DNA of 32,706 nt from Mucilaginibacter sp. UBA5151 (GTDB lineage Bacteria > Bacteroidota > Bacteroidia > Sphingobacteriales > Sphingobacteriaceae). Position numbers and translations under genes: made by a program. The notes under the pieces were generated by a model, which had not been told where the DNA came from, searched no databases, and saw only the letters and a list, made by a program, of their open reading frames with translations. Shown piece by piece: positions 1-8,549 of this stretch. Position 1 is the stretch's first letter, and every line of letters begins with the position of its first letter. Where the stretch lies: the NCBI GenBank assembly GCA_002413785.1, contig DHXR01000056.1, forward strand, positions 1 through 32,706. Direction: 5' to 3'.

Positions 1-76
1 GTAGGGTCGAGGACTGGCGCACCGATCTACACTATTTGTTGTTAATAATTGTCTATTTATGTTTCCAGTCCCCGCC
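1..76 (-). ncRNA. Domain VI-like stem with bulged branch-point A (inner intron)
   Basis: On the minus strand, GGCGGGGACTGG (76-65) pairs with CCAGTCCTCG-A-CC (17-5). This gives twelve pairs, one of them G-U, with a single unpaired A at 7 on the 3' strand. The intron would then end CCCTAC, matching the usual 3' AY end with the branch point about seven bases inside. The loop of 47 nt is longer than usual. The structure was built by eye; the position of the window edge prevents confirming the last base. Confidence 0.55.
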
Positions 77-81
77 GCGTC

Positions 82-114
82 AAACGCAGCGTGCGCATTT
101 AACGCACTGCGCTT
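82..114 (-). ncRNA. Domain V-like hairpin (inner intron)
   Basis: On the minus strand AAGCGCA pairs with TGCGTTT, followed by GTGCG paired with CGCAC and a two-base bulge (GC) on the 3' side. This is the layout of group II domain V, including an AGC at the base of the stem. The apical loop is seven bases (TTAAATG) instead of the usual GNRA tetraloop, which is atypical. Position between the RT stop codon and the domain-VI-like stem is as expected. Confidence 0.55.
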
Positions 115-147
115 ACCTAATGACTTCTCATCAGGGCTTATAGCCTA

Positions 148-1440
148 TCATGTCGGGGCCACTTTCCTTACGGATACTTTAAAGTCATCGTATATTTTGT
201 ACGTAACGTAAAGTTCCTTGGTACTCCATCGCGTCCAACCGAAGCCCTGTTTTCCTTTGGCTCTCATTAAGTGCCGCCGGATCTTCTTGGTTAACCAATC
301 TTTCACATACCCAAACGTTTTAGCTGAATGCCCTATCTTGAAATAGTTCACCCAGCCTCTCAATATTGGATTTATCAAGTCCCTTACCCTTGTCAGCGGT
401 TGAGAGTTATGTCTCCTGAACACATCGTTGATTTTCTCCAGTACTTTTGTTCTTGCCTCCATTTTGGGTTGATAGTTTACCCGCCATTTCTTGGTCTTCG
501 TCCATAGTCTCCTAAAGGCAAAGCCCAGAAAGCCGAAGCTTTCTCCCTTAGTCAAGTCCAATTGTTTGGTCTTTTCCTCATTAATGTGTACCTGTAATTT
601 GTCCAGTTCCTCCCGTAGCCTTTTGTTTACCCCTTTCCACAGCCAGTCCCACTTTGGGTGTCCGTCTACTAAGATTACGGCATCATCAGCATAACGGGCA
701 TATTCCAAGTGGGTGTACCTTCCCTCACGGGTCGCTTCTTTCGCCTTTTCGAGCATCTTATCTACTTCGTTGAGGTAGATGTTGCTCAGCAGTGGTGAAA
801 GCACTGAACCTTGTGGGACACCCTCTTTGCCTCCTGCTTTTAGCATTTGCTTTATCAGTCGCATAAGCTGGTCATCCGCAATTCGTTGTGCTACTTTATT
901 CAGTAGAATATGGTGCTTTACTGTGTCAAAATAAGCTCGTAGGTCTAAATCGATCACCCTTGTCTTTTCTTTAACTACAGCTTCGGCAACCCGTTCTACC
1001 GCCTGATGCGCTGTCCGTTTTGGGCGGTATCCGTAAGAACCATCCTGAAAGTCTGTTTCAAATATGGGTTCCATAATCAGCTTAACCGCTCCCTGTACCA
1101 CCCGGTCTTTGATCGTGGCGATACCCAGCTTACGGGTTTTACCGTTTGCTTTAGGTATTTCCTTGATCCTGTTCCTTGATGGTTGGTAAGAGCCTTCGAT
1201 CAGTTCTTGTCGTATGTTCGTTAGAAAGCCTTCCACCCCTGACTGTTCGATATGATCAAAGGTCATCCCATCTATTCCCGGTGCTCCGTTGTTCCTTTTG
1301 ACCATCTGATACGATTCCGCCAGTGTGCTTTGCTTACATACGTGTACATACACACCCCAGAAGCGGTGGGCTTTATCAGCCTTCGCCTTGATGTATATCT
1401 TCCTTCTCAGTTCCTGCATTGTAATGGACGTTTTTATCAT
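148..1440 (-). CDS. ltrA: Group II intron reverse transcriptase/maturase (inner intron)
   Basis: A 430-aa LtrA-type protein that would assist splicing of its host intron and copy it into DNA during retrohoming. RT motifs are intact: RVIDLDLRAYFD (about 161-172), VPQGSVLSPLLSN (208-220), the active-site YADD (250-253) and GFLGF (303-307). These are followed by a maturase/thumb region with a GWVNYFKIGH-like block. There is no C-terminal HNH endonuclease domain; the chain ends soon after the maturase domain. ORF start and stop fit inside the intron, with about 490 nt of 5' RNA and about 147 nt of 3' RNA. It is clearly diverged from the second RT in the window, so the two introns are not recent copies of each other. 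Family call is firm; intron subclass was not determined. Confidence 0.95.
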   Translation of the reverse strand: MIKTSITMQELRRKIYIKAKADKAHRFWGVYVHVCKQSTLAESYQMVKRNNGAPGIDGMTFDHIEQSGVEGFLTNIRQELIEGSYQPSRNRIKEIPKANGKTRKLGIATIKDRVVQGAVKLIMEPIFETDFQDGSYGYRPKRTAHQAVERVAEAVVKEKTRVIDLDLRAYFDTVKHHILLNKVAQRIADDQLMRLIKQMLKAGGKEGVPQGSVLSPLLSNIYLNEVDKMLEKAKEATREGRYTHLEYARYADDAVILVDGHPKWDWLWKGVNKRLREELDKLQVHINEEKTKQLDLTKGESFGFLGFAFRRLWTKTKKWRVNYQPKMEARTKVLEKINDVFRRHNSQPLTRVRDLINPILRGWVNYFKIGHSAKTFGYVKDWLTKKIRRHLMRAKGKQGFGWTRWSTKELYVTYKIYDDFKVSVRKVAPT

Positions 1441-1950
1441 TTTCGTCTTTGCCTCTCATTTTTGTTAGAAGATTATCATTAGTAAGGAGACTTCGCTCCA
1501 TTCCCATTACGGAACTTCCTTGCTACTATTCTCCTGTCCGACTCCCTCTCATCTTCAGTTCATTTCCTTCTTCAGTTATAGAACTTGTCTTGCTCCGGGC
1601 ATTTCTGCCTGGGATGAGGAGGGTCTCTCCAGTTGCGTAACTTATCCTTGTTATCATGCTGCTGCTACCACCCCGCCATTGTGTTTTTCCGTTTCAGTCA
1701 GTTTCGGAAAAACATACTGCCTTCGCTATTCGGTTATTAGCTCGGCCTTCTGGTTTTAATCACTTTCGAGGCTACCTCTGCATTCATTTTCATTACGGCC
1801 TGATGACTTGCATAACCTGCTGTACAGGTTACTTTTCAATGAGCTTCATGGATTTCATTTCTTCCACCCATGTCATTTAGCTACAGCGCTTTGACTTTTA
1901 CGCTGATGGGACTTGCACCCATTGGATATGTCCACCTTTGCTGGACGCAC

Positions 1951-1983
1951 AACCGTACGTGATACTCTCGCATCATACGGCTC
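1951..1983 (-). ncRNA. Canonical group II domain V, interrupted at its last base
   Basis: The minus strand starts GAGCCGTAT, has a GATGC-GAGA-GTATC upper hairpin with GNRA tetraloop, an AC bulge and then GTACGGTT. This matches the usual 34-nt domain V of bacterial group II introns with the catalytic AGC, except that the final pairing C is replaced by the G that begins the next intron. The 3' strand of this hairpin is the proposed IBS1 target of the inner intron. Confidence 0.85.
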
Positions 1984-1994
1984 GTATCATACCA

Positions 1995-3242
1995 TCAAAC
2001 GTGCTTAAAGATTGTCCAATAGTAAAACATTCCCGGATAACTTCTTTTCAGATATTTTATCCATTTATATGCTTCACTATAGCTGCCTTTAAAACTTTTG
2101 TACTTGTTCAATACCCATTTTGCTAACCGAAATTCAAAGTGCCGCATCAATCGCTGTAATTCCCACAACTTATATTTTCCATAGTATTTGATCACTCCCC
2201 TCATCTGGGGATTAACTTCATTGGCTATGTCCTGTATCGTTAAATCGCTTCGCCGATGCAGGTTAAGTTCCTTCCATACCTGGATTACCCTTGTTTGCGC
2301 TTTTTGACTTATGGCACATCCATAGCCTACAAACAACCCTCCTCTTTTGGATGGCAACGTTCGCGGTTTGAATGTGAAGCCAAGGAAATCGAACTTCTTC
2401 CCGTAATCCTGCTGCACTCTCCGATAATCCCGGCAATAAACCATTTTCGTCTTCTCTTCACTCAGGCTTAATTTACATTCCGCCAGTCTCAACCTGATTG
2501 CCGTTAACATTTGTTTTGTTTCTGCCTCTGTTGAGCAATGGATTACCATATCATCCGCATAGCGTACAAATGCTATTTCGGGATAATGTTTTCCAAGCCA
2601 TTTATCCAGTACATAATGCAAAAACAAATTGGCCAATAAAGGGCTTATTACCCCGCCTTGCGGCGTGCCTTTACCTTCCTTTTGGATAAGTGTCCCATCT
2701 TTTTGTTGGGCCGGACTTTCCAGCCATCTTTTGATGTACAGCTTCACCCACTTCTCAGGTACATGCCGGTCTAAAGCTTTCATTAATAAATCATGGTTTA
2801 CCTCATCAAAGAAACTTTTGATGTCCATATCGATCACCCACGCATATTGTCGTACATTTTCATGTACAGCTTCTACTGCCTGATGCTGACTTTTCAATGG
2901 TCGGTAGCCATACGATTCATTCGCAAATTCTCCTTCCAGCCGTGGCTCCAGGTAACTCTTTACCACCTGCTGGGCAATACGGTCGCTTACCGTCGGAATG
3001 CCTAATACACGCTTCTTTCCGTTTGCTTTGGGTATCGATACTGATCGAACTGGTTTGGGAAAATAACTGCCGGAACTCATTCGGTTCCACAGTACATACA
3101 GGTTGTTTAATAAGTCCGCCTCATAATCTGCGAGACTTTCTTTATCAACTCCTGCCGCCCCTTTGTTACTCTTTACTTTCCGGTAGGCTTCCCTTACCAT
3201 TTCTTTCGTTACCGGTACTGTTTTTGATGTTGTCTCAAACAT
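1995..3242 (-). CDS. ltrA: Group II intron reverse transcriptase/maturase (outer intron)
   Basis: A 415-aa LtrA-type protein. RT blocks are intact: WVIDMDIKSFFDEV (135-148), GTPQGGVISPLLAN (192-205), active-site YADD (228-231) and FDFLGF further on. They are followed by a maturase region with a MRGVIKYYGKY-like block. No HNH endonuclease domain follows. The start ATG at 3242 lies after about 540 nt of intron 5' RNA; the stop at 1995 is 11 nt before domain V. The protein is full length, so the maturase may still act even though the intron 3' end has been separated from it by the second intron. It shares only family motifs with the other RT. Confidence 0.95.
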   Translation of the reverse strand: MFETTSKTVPVTKEMVREAYRKVKSNKGAAGVDKESLADYEADLLNNLYVLWNRMSSGSYFPKPVRSVSIPKANGKKRVLGIPTVSDRIAQQVVKSYLEPRLEGEFANESYGYRPLKSQHQAVEAVHENVRQYAWVIDMDIKSFFDEVNHDLLMKALDRHVPEKWVKLYIKRWLESPAQQKDGTLIQKEGKGTPQGGVISPLLANLFLHYVLDKWLGKHYPEIAFVRYADDMVIHCSTEAETKQMLTAIRLRLAECKLSLSEEKTKMVYCRDYRRVQQDYGKKFDFLGFTFKPRTLPSKRGGLFVGYGCAISQKAQTRVIQVWKELNLHRRSDLTIQDIANEVNPQMRGVIKYYGKYKLWELQRLMRHFEFRLAKWVLNKYKSFKGSYSEAYKWIKYLKRSYPGMFYYWTIFKHV

Positions 3243-3798
3243 TTAATCATCCTCTTTTAAAGTTGTAAAATATTCTCAACTGTACAATTGATAGCCCTTC
3301 GCTCCACCCTCATTACAAAGGCTTCATCACTACTATGGCATCATCCGCCATCCTTAACAGATACGCTATTCGGCCTCGCGGGTATTTCCCGCTTGTGCCT
3401 TTCACTTAACACCTGTCAGGACTTCCCGTGTTCCGTACAAAAGCCTGAATAAGAGTCATGCCGTTTATATGACGATTGCCTTATAGCCAGTATGCAAGTT
3501 GCCGCTATAATCTTTCACTGACACGCGAGAACGTCAGCTTTTGACAATGTGTACCTCTATCTCATCACTTCATCAACGGTTCATTTTCATTCATCTCTCT
3601 TATTCGTACCTGACTGCTCCTACGCAGCCTTTTCCTCCTTCCGTTCAATACCAGTCCATTACTGTACCAGCACCGGGAGGTGGTTTAATGCCTCCGCTTG
3701 CACAGCGACATTGGTAGGCCTACTACCATCTTTTGCACAACATTCGATTATCCCACAATTGATAATCAATTCACGGCACACCTCGCGCCAGAGGAAGA

Positions 3799-4215
3799 CT
3801 ATTTAATATAGAACTTCGATTCATCCCCCACAAAAAATTTCCGCTTACATTTAGTTTCAGTTGGTTTTTCAAAAGAAATAAATGGTCTTTCATTCTTTTC
3901 AGTCAACACCACCACGGTATCCAATAACTTATGAGTGGCCGAGTCTATTTCTATATTTAAGGACACGTTGCCGCTAAATGTATAATAACTAAAGGTCTCA
4001 TAAAAACTGCAAACACGGTTCGAATCTACGTTGTTTGTATCAATTTTAACAGTTTGAAGCGTTATTTTTGATTGCCTCACCACGATTATGTCATTTTGAT
4101 AACCAAACCCAACGATAAAAATTTTCCTCTTGAACAAACAAATAAATAAACAAATCGTCATCACTAAAATTAAGAAGACTCCGATTAAGAGCTTTTTGGG
4201 GGATGATATTTTCAT
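3799..4215 (-). CDS. Hypothetical single-pass membrane protein
   Basis: A 138-aa protein I do not recognise. It has a short basic N-terminus, one hydrophobic helix at about residues 9-29, then a polar, beta-rich-looking extracytoplasmic part with two cysteines (Cys69 and the one in ETKCKRK near the C-terminus). The gene is AT-rich compared with the protease gene upstream, and a group II intron is inserted 17 bases after its stop codon. It could be a small accessory or island gene; nothing in the neighbourhood fixes a function. Confidence 0.6.
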   Translation of the reverse strand: MKISSPKKLLIGVFLILVMTICLFICLFKRKIFIVGFGYQNDIIVVRQSKITLQTVKIDTNNVDSNRVCSFYETFSYYTFSGNVSLNIEIDSATHKLLDTVVVLTEKNERPFISFEKPTETKCKRKFFVGDESKFYIK

Positions 4216-4346
4216 TTGTTATTTTTATTTAAATCACCGTTCTGATAATATCTAACAATAGCCTTAATTTGATCGGTTATAGATGTCCAGGATTGTTATA
4301 CACATTCAGCAAATTCGTTGCTCCTCCAGGGAGATAGCCATGCTGC

Positions 4347-5135
4347 CTATAAATTGATCAAACCTTTTTCTTTTAAGCGCTGAAGATAAATACCAACTTC
4401 CAGGTCGCTCATACCAAATATTTTTTCAGTTTCCCAAAATCGCTGATATATCCCGGGTTTGGTTGTTATCCCATAGTTATAAATGTCAAGCAGTTTTTGT
4501 TCGATATAATTCAGGCCGTTTTCATTTATAAGCAACCGTGTTAATTGCGCCTCAAGAGCCTGTTTTAATAAATGCAGGCTGCCCCAAAAACTTGTTTTGG
4601 TCAAATAGTTTTTCAACTTTCCGGCATTTTGGACTGCATAAATTTTCCATACCTCAGCAGCGATGATAAAATCAATTTCACTAAGCCGCAAGCGGATATT
4701 GTCATATAACCAGGTCAGCTCATCCCCGTTTAATTCACCCATGCCACGGAAATCTTCTTTATCCGGGAAACTGGCCGGGCAAATGAGATAAATTACCGGC
4801 ATTGAAAGATCGGTTTTTTGCTTTAGTAAATTCATTACCCCCAGCAAATTAACCTGGCAATGCAGGTCGAATTCAAACCAAAGGTTAATTTCGTCATAAG
4901 GTTCACTCAGTTTGTCCAGTTGGTCAATCACGTTTTCCTGGTAACCATCCTGCTTTTCATTAAAAGTGTTGCAGATCCATTTCTCCCGGTTTTTCCAGAA
5001 ACTACCGGATGAGATATTTTCTTCCAGCGGCCCTTCCGAAAGCACTTCGCGCCAAACCAATATATCGCCTTCAAGGCCGGTTTGTTCAAAACCTTGTAAG
5101 GTGGAATCGCCGTTGAGGATGTGGAGGATTTTCAT
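4347..5135 (-). CDS. DUF1835 domain-containing protein
   Basis: A 262-aa cytoplasmic protein. The N-terminal block KILHILNGDST and the EGDILVWREVLSEGPL stretch are typical of DUF1835, a family of unknown function common in Bacteroidota and Firmicutes. The C-terminal third (GLNYIEQKLLDIYN onward) looks like a winged-helix-type tail (FGMSDLEVGIYLQRLKEKGLI). I place the start at the ATG at 5135, where the family's conserved MKILHIL begins, rather than at an upstream ATG at 5165 that adds ten unconserved residues and overlaps the terminator hairpin. No signal peptide. It appears monocistronic. Confidence 0.8.
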   Translation of the reverse strand: MKILHILNGDSTLQGFEQTGLEGDILVWREVLSEGPLEENISSGSFWKNREKWICNTFNEKQDGYQENVIDQLDKLSEPYDEINLWFEFDLHCQVNLLGVMNLLKQKTDLSMPVIYLICPASFPDKEDFRGMGELNGDELTWLYDNIRLRLSEIDFIIAAEVWKIYAVQNAGKLKNYLTKTSFWGSLHLLKQALEAQLTRLLINENGLNYIEQKLLDIYNYGITTKPGIYQRFWETEKIFGMSDLEVGIYLQRLKEKGLINL

Positions 5136-5154
5136 GGTATAAATATAATTGGTC

Positions 5155-5195
5155 TTAAACAACAAATCCCGGTTTAGCCGGGATTTGTTGTTTAA
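5155..5195 (-). terminator. Terminator hairpin after the S41 protease gene
   Basis: An 18-bp perfect inverted repeat (5155-5172 with 5178-5195) around a 5-base loop, 14 bases after the protease stop codon. The 3' arm on the minus strand is T-rich (GATTTGTTGTTTAA). It separates the protease from the DUF1835 gene, whose start lies 20 bases further on. Confidence 0.8.
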
Positions 5196-5208
5196 GGTTA
5201 TAAAAATA

Positions 5209-7356
5209 TTAATTAACCGGAGTCACTACAGCATTGCCGGTCAACTTATTGTCAAGGCTGATATAATCAGTTAATATCTGTCCGGCTTCAAGCTTTAAAA
5301 AGTCAAGGTCTTCAGTCCTCGGTTTTGATTGCCCTTTCTTCAAAGGGGGCAGGCCCATGGCTACCCGGCGTAAATTATCATTGTCAAATGATTTCTTTTC
5401 TTCAGCGTCACGTTGTTTTTTTAATTGCTGCTCATTTAAAGTAATGCTCTTTTCGGCATTATGCTTTTTATAATCAGCAATATCGTCCTGCAAATATTTA
5501 TAACTGGCGCTGTTAGCCATACGCTGGTCATGCAGTTTCCGGAGTTGTGGTATTACCTGTGTAAAATCACCTGCTTTATTATAGGTGGTTTTGGCGATAA
5601 TGTCAAAAGGCATGGCCGATGGTTCGGTGTCTTCGCCATATTTATCCAACGGTATTACCGAAGGGAACTGAATATCCGGCGTAACCCCTTTATGCTGTGT
5701 GGAGTTGCCGGTGATACGGTAAAACTTGGCAATAGTTAAATTTAGCTGACCAAAAGCACTCTGGCTGCCGGTTGATACCGGTTTGTTGTCCTTTTTTACT
5801 AACGATGCAATACGCTCGCGGAGTGACGCGGGTATTACCTTATCAAGGGCGATGGCGTTTTGAACTGAGCCTTTTCCGTAAGTTTGTGTACCCAGGATGA
5901 TGCCTCGTCCATAATCCTGTATAGCACCCGAAAATATTTCGGTAGCCGATGCGCTGAAGCGGTCAACGAGAATGGCAAGCGGGCCGGTATAGGCTATGGC
6001 AGGATCTTCATCTTTGTCCACTTCAACCTGGTCATTTGCATTTCTTACCTGCACTACCGGGCCGGTTTTAATAAACAAACCTGTAAGGTCAATGGCTTCC
6101 ATTAACGAGCCGCCGCCGTTCTCCCTCAGGTCCATTACTACACCATCCACGCCTTCCTTTTTTAGAGAGTCTAAAATGAGTTTAACATCATGGGTTGTGC
6201 TTTTGTAATTAGGGTTGCCTTTTTTATAGTCATTAAAGTCGATATAGAATGCAGGAACAGAAATGATCCCTATTTTAATCGTTTTGCCATTGTTATTAAA
6301 GGTACGGATCTCCTTTTTGGCCGACTGATCTTTCAGGATGATCTTTTCGCGCACCATTTCAACCACTTTGGGTTTACTTGCCGCACTGGTACCCTTTGAT
6401 AAGATCTCTAACCTTACAGTTGTTCCTTTTGTGCCGCGGATCAATGCTATGGCATTTTCAATACGCCATCCTACAATATTCTGAAATTCGCCGTCTTTAC
6501 CCTGGGCAACGCCAACAATACGGTCATCAACGCCGATCTGGTGGCTCTTATCCGCCGGGCCGCCGGGAATAATACTTTTAATAGTTATATACTCGTTCTC
6601 CGGAAGGAGTTGAGCTCCTATCCCTTCTAACTGCCGCGACATGTCAATATTAAAATTAGCAGCATTAGCCGGGTTAAAATAATTGGTATGCGGGTCTATC
6701 GCTTCGGTAAAAGCATCCATAAATACCTGGAAAACATCCTGGTTATTTAGTTTGTTAGCTTGCGACAACAAGTTTTGATACCTTTTTTTCAATGTTTCTT
6801 TATCCTTGGCCAGGTCGCTGTTGGCCAGTTTTAAATTAAGCAGGTCGTATTTTACACGTAGCGACCATAAACTATCCATCTGGCTTTGTGACGCCACCCA
6901 CGGCAGGCTTGTGCGGTCATAAGTAAATGTTTCGTTGTTGCTGAAATCAAAATCTTTATCCAGTTGCGCCATCGAATAATTTATGTGTTCTATATACCTT
7001 TTCTGATAAACATTGAATATATAAAACACATCATTCAGGTTGCCGCTTTTAACGTCATCATCCAGTACAGTTTTATACCTGTCAAAATCAGCTATATCCG
7101 AGGCTAATAAATAATTATGGCTCTCGTCGAGCAATTTTAAATAACGGGTATAAATTACAGCTGAGAGGGAATCGTTTAGTTCCACCTTTTTGTAGTTATA
7201 ATTTGATATAAGCTCAGCAACGGTTTTACAAACAATGCTTTGCTGTTCATCGGGCTGAATATCATTTGAGCCAATAACTTTAATTGGTTTTGCCGGTGCA
7301 GCGTGACACGCCAATGCGGCGCCAATCACCAGCACTAAATACAATTTCTTAAACAT
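5209..7356 (-). CDS. prc: Tail-specific (C-terminal processing) protease, S41A family
   Basis: A 715-aa periplasmic serine protease. The N-terminal signal sequence (MFKKLYLVLVIGAALACHA) supports the ATG at 7356; the longer frame to 7506 would add 50 residues and run through the terminator of the upstream gene. Order: N-terminal helical region with NYKKVELND (about 54-62), PDZ domain (about 243-330, IGAQL and GGPADKSHQIGVDDRI), then the S41 core with VVMDLRENGGG (407-416). Catalytic residues align with E. coli Prc: Ser470 in FSASATE, Asp481 in DYGRG and Lys495 in TYGKG, with the same 11 and 25 residue spacing. A DUF3340-type tail follows. It degrades or trims cell-envelope proteins at their C-termini. 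It ends in its own terminator. Confidence 0.93.
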   Translation of the reverse strand: MFKKLYLVLVIGAALACHAAPAKPIKVIGSNDIQPDEQQSIVCKTVAELISNYNYKKVELNDSLSAVIYTRYLKLLDESHNYLLASDIADFDRYKTVLDDDVKSGNLNDVFYIFNVYQKRYIEHINYSMAQLDKDFDFSNNETFTYDRTSLPWVASQSQMDSLWSLRVKYDLLNLKLANSDLAKDKETLKKRYQNLLSQANKLNNQDVFQVFMDAFTEAIDPHTNYFNPANAANFNIDMSRQLEGIGAQLLPENEYITIKSIIPGGPADKSHQIGVDDRIVGVAQGKDGEFQNIVGWRIENAIALIRGTKGTTVRLEILSKGTSAASKPKVVEMVREKIILKDQSAKKEIRTFNNNGKTIKIGIISVPAFYIDFNDYKKGNPNYKSTTHDVKLILDSLKKEGVDGVVMDLRENGGGSLMEAIDLTGLFIKTGPVVQVRNANDQVEVDKDEDPAIAYTGPLAILVDRFSASATEIFSGAIQDYGRGIILGTQTYGKGSVQNAIALDKVIPASLRERIASLVKKDNKPVSTGSQSAFGQLNLTIAKFYRITGNSTQHKGVTPDIQFPSVIPLDKYGEDTEPSAMPFDIIAKTTYNKAGDFTQVIPQLRKLHDQRMANSASYKYLQDDIADYKKHNAEKSITLNEQQLKKQRDAEEKKSFDNDNLRRVAMGLPPLKKGQSKPRTEDLDFLKLEAGQILTDYISLDNKLTGNAVVTPVN

Positions 7357-7429
7357 ATCCTTTACAGTCTTTAAATCGGGGGTCAAATGAAACATCAATA
7401 CTTCTGCCAAATAATTTGCTAATGTAAAT

Positions 7430-7460
7430 AAAAAGAGACAGCCAATCGCCGTCTCTTTTT
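7430..7460 (-). terminator. Rho-independent terminator after the 208-aa secreted protein gene
   Basis: AAAAAGAGAC (7430-7439) and GTCTCTTTTT (7451-7460) form a 10-bp stem around an 11-base loop, followed on the minus strand by further T and A bases. It lies about 108 bases after the stop codon at 7568 and just upstream of the protease gene. Confidence 0.8.
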
Positions 7461-7567
7461 TAGAATAACAATTATACAATAATGTTTTGTTTGTTTTACA
7501 AAACATTATTCATTTTACTATAATATTACAATCAATCTTGTTTAAAACTCCATCAGATGCCAATTTA

Positions 7568-8194
7568 TTATTCGGCTTTGCTGTTTTTTTTCGGAGTTTC
7601 TGCATAACGTGTTATAAGCCTTGCAGGGATAAGCCTTGTTTGCTTTAAATCAAGCAGCCTTTTTTCTATTTCAGTCAAACATTCATTAAGGCCTTTTGCA
7701 CTGGAAAGGTCGTGGGCCTCCGTAAGGTCCTCCTGCGCCAGGGCGTAATCGCCGATACTTGTTTTAATAAAAGCGAGGTCCATCAAATTTGCGATCGTAT
7801 GCTTGTCGTCATTTTGCTGGCGCGAAATGTTATTGCTTTGTAATAAATACCATTTTGCTTCTGAAAGCCTGTTTTCTTTGATATATAAGCGCGCAAGTTC
7901 ACTAAAATTGTAACTGGCGTCTGCATATACCCTGAACCGCATATTGTGCTGCGCTGCCTTCATTACAATATCTTCGGCGGTCAGGTAACTATACTCCGTC
8001 CTGTCAAATTGAACCGGGGTAATTTTGGGACGGCTTATCTTTAGGGCCGGCATACGGGCAAAGGAATGATCAACCGGCCATTCAATAACCGGGGGCCGCT
8101 CCTGCGTTTTTTTAAATTTAAGGTCAACACGCCACCACTGCGCGGAGGCAGAGAAACTTATTGAAATAAGGATAACAAGCAATACCGGCCTCAT
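7568..8194 (-). CDS. Secreted TPR-like hypothetical protein
   Basis: A 208-aa protein with a clear signal peptide (cleavage likely after SFSASA, before QWW). The mature part starts with a proline-rich stretch. From about residue 75 it forms paired amphipathic helices of the TPR type (ARLYIKENRLSEAKWYLLQ and LAFIKTSIGDYALAQEDLTEA are repeat-like), suggesting two or three degenerate TPRs. Probably a periplasmic or outer-membrane-associated scaffold protein. It is monocistronic, with its own -7 box upstream and a strong terminator downstream. The specific role is unknown. Confidence 0.75.
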   Translation of the reverse strand: MRPVLLVILISISFSASAQWWRVDLKFKKTQERPPVIEWPVDHSFARMPALKISRPKITPVQFDRTEYSYLTAEDIVMKAAQHNMRFRVYADASYNFSELARLYIKENRLSEAKWYLLQSNNISRQQNDDKHTIANLMDLAFIKTSIGDYALAQEDLTEAHDLSSAKGLNECLTEIEKRLLDLKQTRLIPARLITRYAETPKKNSKAE

Positions 8195-8230
8195 TTGATT
8201 TTTTTTCAGCAGTTTTAATTAATTAATCTG

Positions 8231-8238
8231 CAAAAATA
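8231..8238 (-). promoter_or_regulatory. -7 box for the secreted TPR-like gene
   Basis: TATTTTTG on the minus strand matches the Bacteroidota -7 consensus TAnnTTTG, 37 bases upstream of the ATG. I see no convincing -33 TTTG at the right spacing. Confidence 0.5.
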
Positions 8239-8263
8239 CGAATATTGAATTGAATAAAAGGTA

Positions 8264-8549
8264 TTGATTTTTTAGCCTCCGGGGAAAACGCATTAAAATA
8301 TTTCTGTTCAGATATCGTGCCTCAAAAACGGTACGTAACGAACGAAGCGGCATTACCGCTAATGCATGTCGGCGGTTAGGTACCTGCGGCGCACAAGATC
8401 GTGATGGCTGGTATTTCTACCAATATTTGACCCAAAAAAAAGGTCTGATCTATTAATTTAACGTGAGTTCGGGATAAGAATTGGGTATCATTGCATTATG
8501 CCCGGACAGAACCTCAGTTGACAAGACACACCCTGTTATTGCAGCAGGA
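8264..8549. other. Non-coding gap between divergent genes
   Basis: The whole gap between the divergent genes is 8195-8604. It holds a promoter element at each side; in between I see no gene, tRNA or long repeat. The part around 8330-8400 is locally GC-rich, and 8458-8490 (ACGTGAGTTCGGGATAAG) has the look of a dispersed element or IS end, which I cannot confirm without a genome search. Confidence 0.4.

Larger units (their letters stand above)
1..1950 (-). mobile_element. Group II intron (inner), essentially full length
   Basis: Read on the minus strand, it begins GTGCG at 1950 (consensus GUGYG). It contains a 5' RNA part with the motif GGGTGCAAGTCCC (1920-1908), then a reverse transcriptase gene, then a domain-V-like hairpin (114-82) and a domain-VI-like stem (76-4). 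A hairpin loop near 1735-1731 carries AACCG, which can pair with CGGTT just upstream of the 5' end (1955-1951). This is an EBS1-IBS1 pairing of 5 of 6 positions. The bulged A at 7 followed by CCCTAC puts the 3' end at or next to base 1. The insertion lies at the 3' edge of domain V of the neighbouring intron. Boundaries are read from sequence; splicing activity is inferred. Confidence 0.8.
1951..3781 (-). mobile_element. Group II intron (outer), 3' tail displaced
   Basis: On the minus strand the intron starts GTGTG at 3781 (GUGYG). The exon bases just upstream, CGCGAG (3787-3782), pair perfectly with CTCGCG (3529-3524). The latter lies in the loop of a CTGAC/GTCAG hairpin about 255 nt into the intron, a textbook EBS1 position. 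About 540 nt of 5' RNA precede the RT gene, and a canonical domain V follows its stop codon by 11 nt. The sequence then changes directly into the 5' end of the other intron at 1950, so the last base of domain V and all of domain VI are missing here. They are probably displaced to the left of the window. Confidence 0.82.

Noticed and set aside
2897..3268. 123-codon plus-strand open frame opposite the outer-intron RT
   Set aside because: It is antisense to a clearly coding reverse transcriptase and has no recognisable motif; it is a frame shadow. The same applies to other open frames opposite parE, trpE, trpC and the peptidase.
7357..7506. 50-residue N-terminal extension of the S41 protease
   Set aside because: It would run through the terminator of the upstream gene and place a signal peptide in the middle of the protein; the ATG at 7356 starts a proper signal sequence.
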